Assembly: GCA_039816825.1 (NCBI GenBank)
Contig: JBCBXA010000095.1
Location: 1-10,481 of the forward strand
Direction: 5' to 3'
Source: JBCBXA01 sp039816825
Lineage (GTDB): Bacteria; Pseudomonadota; Alphaproteobacteria; Rhizobiales; Rhizobiaceae
Length of the DNA: 10,481 nucleotides
A program made the position numbers and the translations under genes. How positions within the stretch are numbered: position 1 is the first letter of the stretch; each line of letters begins with the position of its first letter. Of this stretch, positions 1 to 7,001 are shown piece after piece. The notes beneath the pieces are model-generated. The model worked only from the letters and a program-made list of their open reading frames with translations. It was not told the origin of the DNA and did not search any database.

Positions 1-332
1 TATTACGGTATTGGGCAGGTTTCCTTCCTCGGCAAGGAAGCCTTCGTGATCTCGGGCACATCGACAACTGGCAGGATCTTCACCGGCACGGTTTCGGTTT
101 CACCGGTGGAGGTCAAGGTGATGGTGAAGTCGATCTCGCCCGAGAAGTGCTGGTCTGGCAGGAACTCGAGGAAGGGAATGTCTTCCGGGTCGATCTCATA
201 ATTGCCGCCCCCGGTGACGGGCACCGGCGTGATCGTACCGCTGCGGTTGACCTGCAACGTGCCATCGGTCGATGAACCCGAGATCACGAAGGCTTCCTTG
301 CCGAGGAAGGAAACCTGCCCAATACCGTAATA
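1..332. repeat. Perfect 56-bp inverted repeat (arms 1-56 and 277-332) with a 220-bp spacer
   Basis: Bases 1-56 are the exact reverse complement of 277-332. After a two-base mismatch (57-58 versus 275-276) the match resumes for seven bases (59-65 versus 268-274). The right arm is in its natural coding context, encoding YYGIGQVSFLGKEAFVISG of the large gene. The left arm makes that gene continue into its own antisense and stop. The left arm reaches base 1, so the repeat may continue outside the window. This is either a fold-back chimera at a contig end (amplification or assembly) or a real inverted duplication. The partial homology at the junction fits template switching. Confidence 0.95.
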
Positions 333-3300
333 GTCGCGATAGGTCTGGCTGCCATCGTTCGAATAGGTTTCGAACTTGAGCTGCTGGGAGCCGTCGGGAT
401 TGGTGATCAGCTCAAAGAACGCGTTGGCAGCGATGGAGTCGGCGAACTGACCGGCGGTGTTGCGGTTTGAATCAGTGTCGGGGTGATTGAAGAAAACCGG
501 ATCACCTGAATTGCTGCCCCAACCGGCAATCTCCACACCGTCCCACGACACCAGGTCAGGCGTCGATGCGCGGTTCATGTTGAACGCGCCGGATGACGTT
601 CCGTTTTGAAAGTCGATCACGGCAAAGGCCGAGCCCATATTCTCGTTTTCGGCATTGCCCCCCACTGTGGACAGTGACAGCTGGAAAATGCCGACGCGTG
701 CATTGTCCGGCACGTCGAAGAAGAGCTGCTGCGGAACGCTGCCGGAGGCGTTGGCGAACATGGTCCCGTAGTCGGACTCCACTTCGACAAAGGCGGCAAT
801 CGACGAGTAGTTGACCCGCTCATAGAACTCGGCCGTGTACATCGACCGGAAATTGTTCGCGTACTCGGAATTCCTATTTATCACCAATGACTTGGTGCCA
901 TCTCCATTGTCGCGAATATAGTAGGTCTGATCGGACTCCGCCGAGTGGGTCGTCGCGCTCGGAGTTGTGGAACTCGGCGAATCCGTCGTTGCAAATGAGT
1001 CTGCAGTCGAGTCCCCCGTGATGGTCGTCGCTGAAGACAGAATGGAGTCCGGGCTCGTCTCGTTGACGTTGTAGCCGCTGAAGCCATAGGCGACAGTGCG
1101 TGCGTTGCCCTCGCCCATTTCGGCCATGAACGTACCCGATGCCAGCTCGGTCGAGAGGTCGATATAGGTGCGTCCAAAACTCTTATGCTCGACGCGATAA
1201 TTGGCGTCCGTGCCTGCGCCAACCTCATTGAGCATGATGTAACTTGCGCCGGCCGGGATATCGATCACGATATCAGCAGTGCTGTTGCGGTCCTGAAAAC
1301 CGGAGTTCGCGCCCAGAAAGTTTGCTGAGGTGCCGTCGGGCGTCACGAATTCGGCGAGGTAGCTTGTCTGAAGCGGGTCAGCTGTGGTGGCATTCTGGCG
1401 CTGAACGATCTCAAACGTATCAGCATCCACCATGCGAATGGTCAGCTCGGTGAAGTAATTGCCGTCGCCGCTGGTCACATTGCCGGAACGACCGGCAAAG
1501 GTGCCAAAAGGGACATCCTGAAAGGCAAACTGGTCGGAGCTGGTATACGCACCGTTCACCTGCCCCAGGACACCCGAGAAGGTCTGCGTGGCGAGGTCAA
1601 CGCGGATCCGGAGGATCTGGTAGTCATCGTTGAACTGATCCGTCACACCTGTGAAGCTGGGAAGGTTGGAGAAGGCCGTTATCGTGACGCCCTTGGCGCC
1701 GGAGGGTAGGTCAAACTCCGTTCCGGCCATGGACCCTGCGGCCCGGAACCCGGTGGCGGTTCCGATAACGTCCTGCAAATTGCCGCCGAGATAAACGTCC
1801 GGCGCCACCGAGAGACCAAGATTGACGGGCGTGTCCTCATTGGTCGTCACCGGCCCGGATGTGGAGAGCTTGTCGGACACGCGCTCAACAGTGATGTTGA
1901 CGGTCTCCGTCACGGTGGCGCCATTCCCGTCATCAACGGTGTATTGGAACGTGTCCGAGCCAACATAGCCAATCTGAGGCTGGTAGGTGAACGTGCCGTC
2001 CGGGTTCAGCGTCAGATCGCCATAAGTGGCATCGGTCGCCAAAGTGTAGTTGAGGCTGTCACCGTCGGGATCAAAATCATTGGTGGCGACAGACCCGCTC
2101 AGACTGTTGCTCTGCTCAATCGTGTAGGCTTCGCCAGAGACCTGCGGCGCATCATTATCGGTGACCGTCAGAGTGAAAGTGTCGGGTGGGGAGACCGCAG
2201 TTGCCGTCGCAACCTGGTTTCCTGTGGCGTTCTCGGTGGTGGTAAGCGTGGCAGTGATCGTGACGCTGCTGCTGGCACTGCCGTTTGGAGCCAGCGTGAT
2301 GTTGGAAAGGTCTGCAGCAGCAAAAGAAATCATATTGCCGACAACGGGCAATGCGGTTGCGTCGTTCATGAAGACCCAAGTGGCGGGTACGCCAGTCAGA
2401 TTTATGGTGCCGGTCTCGGAGCCGTCCGTGTCTGAAAGGGCAAAAGACAGATAGTCGCTCAAAGGCGCGGCGTAGGAATCCCCAACGGTGGCGTCCGTGC
2501 CGGTGACCGTGCCCGCATCAGCCACCGCCCGTATGCGGAACTCGACGTCAGCGCTGTCTGTGACCACCTCAGATGTGATCGTGTCCGTGTAACTGGCATC
2601 AAGCGTGAAGCTGATGTCGGCATCCGAGTTGGCCGGCGGCGTGGCTGTTATGGCTTCAACGGTCCAGGCCGAAACGTCCACGCTGGTATTGCCGCTCGTC
2701 GCGGTGAAACTGTTGGTTCCATCGGAGATCGTCACATCTACAGGAAGACCAGATATTGTGAGAGAAGCCGTCCATGGACCATCACGACCAGGAGCGTCAG
2801 TCTTCAGGCCAAGCGGTATGGATACACCGTCTTCATCGCCATGAACGAGCGCAACCTCAGTATCAGGTGGGACATGGCTGGCGCGGATGAGCGTGTCGAA
2901 AGTCGTGCCCGACGTGCCGTTGACCGTATCAGCCGCAACATCGGAAAAATCGAAATCCAGAACGTCCGGCGAGCCGCCGGTCTGGTTGGCGATTGCGGTT
3001 GCGTCGAGGACCGAACTCCACATGCGAGCGCCGTAGACAGATCCCACAATCGCCTGGCTGCTATCGGCGGAATTGCCGGTTCCGTCCTGCTCCTGTCCGA
3101 TGGCAAAATGTCCGCCGGCGGCAACGGTTTGCGTGCTGTTCGCCTGACCGGCGAGCACACCATCAACATACACCTTCAGCTGGTTCGACGGCAGTGAACT
3201 GTCGAGCGTGACCGTGACGCGGACACCATCGCTTGCGTCAACAGGAACTGAGATCTGCGAGGTCCGCAGGTAGATTTGCAACGTCGAGCCGTTGGCGGAA

Positions 3301-4250
3301 TAGAGAAGGAGATCGTTTCCCGCCCGTTCGTAGCTTGTCACCGCATAGTTGCTGTCGCTCGTCTTATATTCGACCTCATAGGTGAAGTCGGTCGATGGGA
3401 ACTGGTTGGAGCTGTCGACGAAATAGAGGTTCTCCGACCCATCCAGATCGTAGCCGATCAGATTGCTATTGCTGGCCAGGACGCCCACAAATTCAGACGA
3501 AGTGAGGCTTTCGGTGGTGATTTCACCCTGGACGATCTCAAGATCCCAGTCGCCGCCATGCTGGGTGTGACCGGTAAGGTCAGAAGAGGCGGCGACATCG
3601 GCGCCCGTTGCCTTGGACAAGGCAACAGCGGCCTCGGCACCAAAGTCACAGCCATAGACCAGTATGTCACCGTCGGCATGCATCGCATCGGCGATCACAC
3701 TCAGCGCCTCAGCGTGGAACACTGTCATGCTGTTTTCGGTTAGCGTGGCATTGCCCAGTTGCAGTCGGCCCTCACTGCCATGGGACAGAATATGAATGGC
3801 ACCCACATTGTCTCGAGATTTGAGAACGTCTGCGATTTGCTGGAGCCCATCGCTACCGCTTTCAAGGATCACGATCTCCATGGCGGGATCGATCTGCGCT
3901 GTCAGCGCAGCGATATCCCCGACTGTGGGGTCGATGAACACTATCTCAGAAGGGACGTCTGGCGCATTCGTTCCCAACTCCAAAAGAGCGCTGCCGAGGG
4001 CAGTGCTCTCTTCCTCGGAAAGGGGCGCCACGGACTGAGTGGCTGAGAAGTCGATATCGGCGGTGGCGTCGAGCACCTGGTCAGCCGTTTCCAGCAGCGC
4101 CGCGTCCAGAAGAACGCGTGGCTCAAGGGGCGTGCCCATGGGTGGCGGAGACACCGTGTCCAGCAAGGTCTCGCCATCACGAATGCGCCGCTTGAATGGA
4201 CGAAAGTTCAGCAGTCGCCGTTTGCTCGTTTTGCGCAAAATCACCCCCAT
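3..4250 (-). CDS. DUF4347-containing giant secreted/surface protein (adhesin-like), C-terminus probably artefactual or rearranged
   Basis: The frame encodes 1415 residues. A basic N-terminus (about 1-25) leads to LEPRVLLDAA (43-51), the motif typical of large alphaproteobacterial secreted proteins. A DUF4347 domain spans about 103-258, with characteristic LSHGSEG (155-161) and YGCDFG (199-204). A LamG/concanavalin-like segment (about 266-425) follows, then Ig/VCBS-like beta repeats and a cadherin-like repeat at 699-790 (DNDAP ... NDFDPDGDSLNY ... FTYQP ... GSDTFQYTVDD). Three diverged copies of an unrecognised module occupy 845-1325. Proteins of this architecture are usually type I secretion substrates that act outside the cell in adhesion or biofilm. 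That role is inferred here, and no export signal or RTX repeats are present. The last roughly 18 residues, after VVDVPEI, are encoded by an inverted copy of upstream sequence, so the stop at 3-5 is unlikely to be the native end. The start at 4248-4250 lacks a free Shine-Dalgarno; Met38 is an alternative. Confidence 0.85.
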   Translation of the reverse strand: MGVILRKTSKRRLLNFRPFKRRIRDGETLLDTVSPPPMGTPLEPRVLLDAALLETADQVLDATADIDFSATQSVAPLSEEESTALGSALLELGTNAPDVPSEIVFIDPTVGDIAALTAQIDPAMEIVILESGSDGLQQIADVLKSRDNVGAIHILSHGSEGRLQLGNATLTENSMTVFHAEALSVIADAMHADGDILVYGCDFGAEAAVALSKATGADVAASSDLTGHTQHGGDWDLEIVQGEITTESLTSSEFVGVLASNSNLIGYDLDGSENLYFVDSSNQFPSTDFTYEVEYKTSDSNYAVTSYERAGNDLLLYSANGSTLQIYLRTSQISVPVDASDGVRVTVTLDSSLPSNQLKVYVDGVLAGQANSTQTVAAGGHFAIGQEQDGTGNSADSSQAIVGSVYGARMWSSVLDATAIANQTGGSPDVLDFDFSDVAADTVNGTSGTTFDTLIRASHVPPDTEVALVHGDEDGVSIPLGLKTDAPGRDGPWTASLTISGLPVDVTISDGTNSFTATSGNTSVDVSAWTVEAITATPPANSDADISFTLDASYTDTITSEVVTDSADVEFRIRAVADAGTVTGTDATVGDSYAAPLSDYLSFALSDTDGSETGTINLTGVPATWVFMNDATALPVVGNMISFAAADLSNITLAPNGSASSSVTITATLTTTENATGNQVATATAVSPPDTFTLTVTDNDAPQVSGEAYTIEQSNSLSGSVATNDFDPDGDSLNYTLATDATYGDLTLNPDGTFTYQPQIGYVGSDTFQYTVDDGNGATVTETVNITVERVSDKLSTSGPVTTNEDTPVNLGLSVAPDVYLGGNLQDVIGTATGFRAAGSMAGTEFDLPSGAKGVTITAFSNLPSFTGVTDQFNDDYQILRIRVDLATQTFSGVLGQVNGAYTSSDQFAFQDVPFGTFAGRSGNVTSGDGNYFTELTIRMVDADTFEIVQRQNATTADPLQTSYLAEFVTPDGTSANFLGANSGFQDRNSTADIVIDIPAGASYIMLNEVGAGTDANYRVEHKSFGRTYIDLSTELASGTFMAEMGEGNARTVAYGFSGYNVNETSPDSILSSATTITGDSTADSFATTDSPSSTTPSATTHSAESDQTYYIRDNGDGTKSLVINRNSEYANNFRSMYTAEFYERVNYSSIAAFVEVESDYGTMFANASGSVPQQLFFDVPDNARVGIFQLSLSTVGGNAENENMGSAFAVIDFQNGTSSGAFNMNRASTPDLVSWDGVEIAGWGSNSGDPVFFNHPDTDSNRNTAGQFADSIAANAFFELITNPDGSQQLKFETYSNDGSQTYRDYYGIGQVSFLGKEAFVISGSSTDGTLQVNRSGTITPVPVTGGGNYEIDPEDIPFLEFLPDQHFSGEIDFTITLTSTGETETVPVKILPVVDVPEITKASLPRKETCPIP
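276..1718 (-). repeat. Three diverged copies of an unrecognised protein module (about 125-150 residues each)
   Basis: Within the large protein, residues 845-968, 994-1145 and 1176-1325 follow one plan (DNA 1347-1718, 816-1271 and 276-725). Each begins with an acidic, hydrophobic, proline signature: FDLPSGAKGV, IDIPAGASYI and FDVPDNARVG. About 40 residues later comes a strand ending in Ser-Gly: VDLATQTFSG, IDLSTELASGTF and IDFQNGTSSGAF. Each closes with an Asp/Gly-containing hairpin and an aromatic strand: VDADTFEIVQ ... YLAEF, GDGTKSLVIN ... YTAEF and PDGSQQLKFE ... YYGIG. The middle copy carries a Ser/Thr-rich insertion at about 1066-1105. The alignment is by eye and I cannot name the family. 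Confidence 0.5.
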
Positions 4251-4309
4251 TGGAAGACAGCTTCCAGGGCGAAGTGGCCTAGACGCACCTCGCCACCCGT
4301 GATTTTGCG
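4234..4309 (-). promoter_or_regulatory. Nested inverted repeats around the start codon of the large gene (possible leader RNA structure)
   Basis: In the minus-strand transcript the leader segment CGCAAAATCAC (4309 to 4299) is perfectly complementary to GTGATTTTGCG (4244 to 4234), which is codons 3-6 of the large gene. Inside this 11-bp stem lie two smaller ones. TGGAAG/CTTCCA with a 4-base loop (4251-4266) ends directly before the ATG. GTGGC/GCCAC pairs 4292-4296 with 4274-4278. Together they could fold as a three-way junction with the start codon at its base and the only GGAAG-like ribosome site paired. A regulatory role is inferred. Confidence 0.4.
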
Positions 4310-4464
4310 GGATCGAGCGTTAACATTTTGTGAGAGAATGCTGCGACGCAACCGCACCTGTTAACATGTGCGTGCGCGGAATTGCTGGAAATTCGGCGTC
4401 TAGCAGAAAGGTCGTTAAGACTTTGCTGCTGCCATTTGCAATTGGTTAGGCATAGGCGTTAAGG

Positions 4465-4505
4465 CCCTCGGGCACCCGATGAGGGTCGCAGAGAGCCTCG
4501 GGAGG
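4465..4505 (+). promoter_or_regulatory. Leader hairpin and strong ribosome binding site of the SDR gene
   Basis: A GGAGG at 4501-4505 sits five bases before the ATG at 4511 and fixes that start. Upstream, CCCTC (4465-4469) can pair with GAGGG (4481-4485). CCTC also recurs at 4496-4499, and either CCTC could pair with GAGG of the ribosome site (4502-4505). This gives two possible folds, one of which hides the ribosome site. The ribosome site is clear; control by folding is speculation. I saw no convincing -35/-10 pair in 4310-4464. Confidence 0.5.
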
Positions 4506-4510
4506 ACACT

Positions 4511-5293
4511 ATGGATCTTGGAATCGCCGGACGCACGGCCATCGTTTGCGCCTCATCAAAAGGCCTTGGCAAAGGCGCCGCTCTTGCGCTGGCACAGGCT
4601 GGTGTGAACCTCGTTCTCAACGCTCGATCCGAAGCACCGCTTAAGGCGGCAGCCGAGGAGATTGCGGAAGCGACCGGCGTCAGTGCGGTAGCCGTGGCAG
4701 CCGACATCAAGTCCGAAGACGGGCGAAAGGCTGTGCTGGACGCGGCCAAGGGCATACCTGACATACTGATCAACAATGCCGGTGGCCCTCCTCCCGGCGA
4801 TTTCGCCGATTTTGACATGCAGGATTGGCGAGACGCAGTGGAGGGCAACATGATCACACCGCTGGCGCTGATCAAGGCGGTGCTTCCGGGCATGCAGGAG
4901 CGAAAGTTTGGCCGCATCGTGAACATCACATCGGCATCTGTGAAGAACCCCATCGCAGTTCTGGAACTGTCCAACGGGGCGCGCGCTGGCCTGACCGGTG
5001 CCGTGGCCAGCCTGGCGCGCAAGGTGGCTGGCGACAATGTCACCATCAATGGCGCCTTGCCGGGCCTGCACGACACGGCTCGCATCGCAGCCACGCTCGA
5101 GGCGCGGGCAAAGGCTCAAGGCATTTCCATGGAACAGGCGATTGCCGAAGCCGGGGCTGCCATTCCCGCAGGCCGTCTCGGGGATCCGAACGATTTCGGA
5201 GCGGCCTGCGCGTTTCTGTGCTCACGCCAGGCGGGCTTCATCACAGGTCAGAACCTGATCATTGACGGCGGAGCCTTCAACTACACGATCTAA
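4511..5293 (+). CDS. Short-chain dehydrogenase/reductase family protein, FabG-like, with non-canonical catalytic residues
   Basis: The 260-residue length is normal for a classical SDR. The Rossmann glycine motif is CASSKGLGKG (13-22), with Cys-Ala replacing the usual Thr-Gly. NNAGG (88-92), the active-site Asn region (EGNM, Asn113) and Ser141 (NITSAS) are present. The C-terminal cofactor and dimer segments AGRLGDP (220-226) and ITGQNLIIDGG (244-254) are also present. The YxxxK pair is missing: the aligned stretch is SNGAR, with Ser154 for Tyr and Arg158 for Lys. Such 3-oxoacyl-ACP reductase-like SDRs with imperfect motifs exist as a recognised subgroup, so this need not be a decayed gene. Dinucleotide binding is likely, but substrate and reaction are unknown. 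It stands alone on the plus strand and its stop overlaps the stop of convergent modC. Confidence 0.93.
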   Translation: MDLGIAGRTAIVCASSKGLGKGAALALAQAGVNLVLNARSEAPLKAAAEEIAEATGVSAVAVAADIKSEDGRKAVLDAAKGIPDILINNAGGPPPGDFADFDMQDWRDAVEGNMITPLALIKAVLPGMQERKFGRIVNITSASVKNPIAVLELSNGARAGLTGAVASLARKVAGDNVTINGALPGLHDTARIAATLEARAKAQGISMEQAIAEAGAAIPAGRLGDPNDFGAACAFLCSRQAGFITGQNLIIDGGAFNYTI

Positions 5294-6216
5294 CTCGTGC
5301 GGTTGGCTGAGGCTCGTGGTCGGCGCTTCTGGTCAGATCCAAGATCCGTTGAGACGCTGGCTCCAGCCACGGGCAGCGAGACCTCAATGATCGAGCCCAC
5401 ACTGGCCGGGGCTTCGCCTTTCACCACGAATTCCTGGCCGCTGCTGGATACCAGCAGCGTTCCAGCCTTGTCACCCGGCCCAAGATAGGTCGCATCGATC
5501 TGAATGGTCTGACCGCCCGAATGCTGAGCCGCAGCGCTGGCGAGCAGGTCATGAGGTGCGCCCTCGGACACAACAGTGCCATCGCGCAGCATGATAACGC
5601 GATCGGCCAGCGCCAAAACTTCATCCACGGCATGAGTGACGTAGATCATCGGCACGCCAAATTCGGACGCCGCCAGTTTGAGGTAGGGCAGGATGCGGGC
5701 CTTTCGCTCAGTGTCCAGCGCGCTCAACGGCTCATCGAGCATCAACAGGCGCGGCGCAGAAAGCAGCGCCCTTGCAAGAGCGACCCGCTGGCGTTCGCCT
5801 CCGGATAGCGAGACTGTTCGGCGCTTCAGAAGTGGGCCCACGTCAAAGGCGGCCTCGATATCGCCCCGCGCAGCGCGCCTGGCCGAGCGGTCGCGGCGAC
5901 GATCCGCATAATCGAGGTTTCCGCCCACCGACAGATGGCTGAAAAGACGCGTGTCCTGAAACACCAGCCCCGCGCCCCTTTTGGCAGGCGGCAGATCAGT
6001 TTTGGACTGCGACGCAAACCAAACATCATCGCGGGTGGTGATGGTGCCGTTGTCGGGCGTTTCGAGCCCCGCGATCAAGCGCATGAGAGAGGTTTTGCCG
6101 CTGCCCGATGGCCCGAAAATGGCCGTTGTGCCAGCCAGTGGAATCCGGGTATTTGCCCGCAGGTCGAGGGCGCCCCGCTGCCACCGGACATCGATTGATA
6201 AAGTGTCCGTCGCCAT
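5290..6216 (-). CDS. modC: Molybdate ABC transporter ATP-binding protein ModC, lacking a recognisable C-terminal Mop domain
   Basis: This is the cytoplasmic ATPase that powers molybdate import with ModB. All nucleotide-binding motifs are intact: Walker A GPSGSGKT (35-42), Q-loop Gln87 (LVFQDTRLF), signature LSGGERQR (137-144), Walker B LLMLDEP (157-163), D-loop SALD (165-168) and switch His195. At 308 residues it is shorter than typical ModC (about 350). After the ATPase core there is only one beta-rich segment (about 236-288), then a basic tail ending KRRPRASANRTS where the molybdate-binding Mop/TOBE domain is expected. The ATG shares one base with the modB stop (TGATG), which suggests translational coupling. 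The TAG stop at 5290-5292 lies within the end of the convergent SDR gene. Assignment as ModC rests mainly on the modA and modB neighbours. Confidence 0.93.
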   Translation of the reverse strand: MATDTLSIDVRWQRGALDLRANTRIPLAGTTAIFGPSGSGKTSLMRLIAGLETPDNGTITTRDDVWFASQSKTDLPPAKRGAGLVFQDTRLFSHLSVGGNLDYADRRRDRSARRAARGDIEAAFDVGPLLKRRTVSLSGGERQRVALARALLSAPRLLMLDEPLSALDTERKARILPYLKLAASEFGVPMIYVTHAVDEVLALADRVIMLRDGTVVSEGAPHDLLASAAAQHSGGQTIQIDATYLGPGDKAGTLLVSSSGQEFVVKGEAPASVGSIIEVSLPVAGASVSTDLGSDQKRRPRASANRTS

Positions 6217-7001
6217 CAGTTGCGGGCTCCGGCACGCCAGGGCAGTGCGCCCCGATTGAGCGTGTAAACCGTCAGCAGAACGATAAAGGCGAAGATGAGC
6301 AGCAGCGCCGACAGAGCATGCGCCTCATCATACCGCAGCGTCTCCACGCGGTTGAAAACGGCGATGGAAAGCGTCTGCGTTTTGCCCGGGATGGCGCCAC
6401 CAATCATAAGAACCGTTCCAAATTCACCGACGGTATGGGCAAAGCTGAGCACGGCTGCGGTGACAAAGCTTCTGCGGGAAAGGGGAACAGCCACCGTGAA
6501 GAACCGGTCCAGGCGGCCTGCCCGCAACACTGTGGCGGCCTCCATGGGTCCGCGCCCCACCGCCTCAAAACCGGCCTGCAGCGGCTGAACGGCAAACGGC
6601 AGAGAATAGATGATGGACGCGACGAGAAGACCGGAGAAATTGAAGGTTAGAGTTGATCCCGTCACCGCCACCCACGCCGCGCCAATGGGGGCATTGGGGC
6701 TCATGATCAGCAGAAGATAGAAGCCCAGAACCGTGGCGGGCAGAACGAGCGGGAGCGCTGTCAGCGCTTCAATGAAAGGCTTGATCGGCGAGCGTGTATT
6801 GGCCAGCCACCATGCAAGGGGCGTGGCCACGACCATGAGGCAGGCGGAGGTGGCAAAGGCGAGCTGCGCCGTCAGCCAGAAAGGCGTCCAGTCTGAAATC
6901 GCTGAGAACAAGGGCTTGCTTTCGTTTTGCGGTTCGCTCGGGTGCTCAGTCGGCGCCGGGCAAATCGTAGCCCGAAGAGACAATGATGTCCTGCGCCGCA
7001 T
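6216..7001 (-). CDS. modB: Molybdate ABC transporter permease ModB
   Basis: This is the inner-membrane channel subunit of the molybdate importer. It has about five hydrophobic segments, starting at 42-66 in the longest reading. It carries ModB-type stretches LPLVLPATVLGFYLL (83-97) and SFAHTVGEFGTVLMIGG (186-202). The cytoplasmic EAA loop that contacts ModC is EAATVLRAG to P (154-173). The longest reading starts at an ATG (6999-7001) that overlaps modA by 56 bases, gives 261 residues with an atypical Arg-rich head, and has no ribosome site. A TTG at 6909-6911, eight bases after GAAAG and beyond the modA stop, gives 231 residues, the usual ModB size, and may be the true start. The gene lies between modA and modC in one transcription unit. 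Confidence 0.92.
   Translation of the reverse strand: MRRRTSLSLRATICPAPTEHPSEPQNESKPLFSAISDWTPFWLTAQLAFATSACLMVVATPLAWWLANTRSPIKPFIEALTALPLVLPATVLGFYLLLIMSPNAPIGAAWVAVTGSTLTFNFSGLLVASIIYSLPFAVQPLQAGFEAVGRGPMEAATVLRAGRLDRFFTVAVPLSRRSFVTAAVLSFAHTVGEFGTVLMIGGAIPGKTQTLSIAVFNRVETLRYDEAHALSALLLIFAFIVLLTVYTLNRGALPWRAGARN

Noticed and set aside
1..332. The inverted repeat as a transposon or MITE with terminal repeats
   Set aside because: The arm is ordinary coding sequence of the host gene in its own frame. There is no transposase, no target duplication, and the spacer is also native gene sequence.
1244..2454. Plus-strand open frames of 69-163 codons under the large gene
   Set aside because: They lie antisense to a frame with clear domain structure, have unusual composition and no ribosome sites, and look like by-products of GC-rich codon bias.
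4319..4367. Two copies of GTTAACAT (4319-4326 and 4360-4367), with further GTTAAG at 4414 and 4458, suggesting CtrA binding sites
   Set aside because: The full CtrA site needs two TTAA halves seven bases apart. These are about 41 or more bases apart and lack the full half-site, so they are too weak to annotate.
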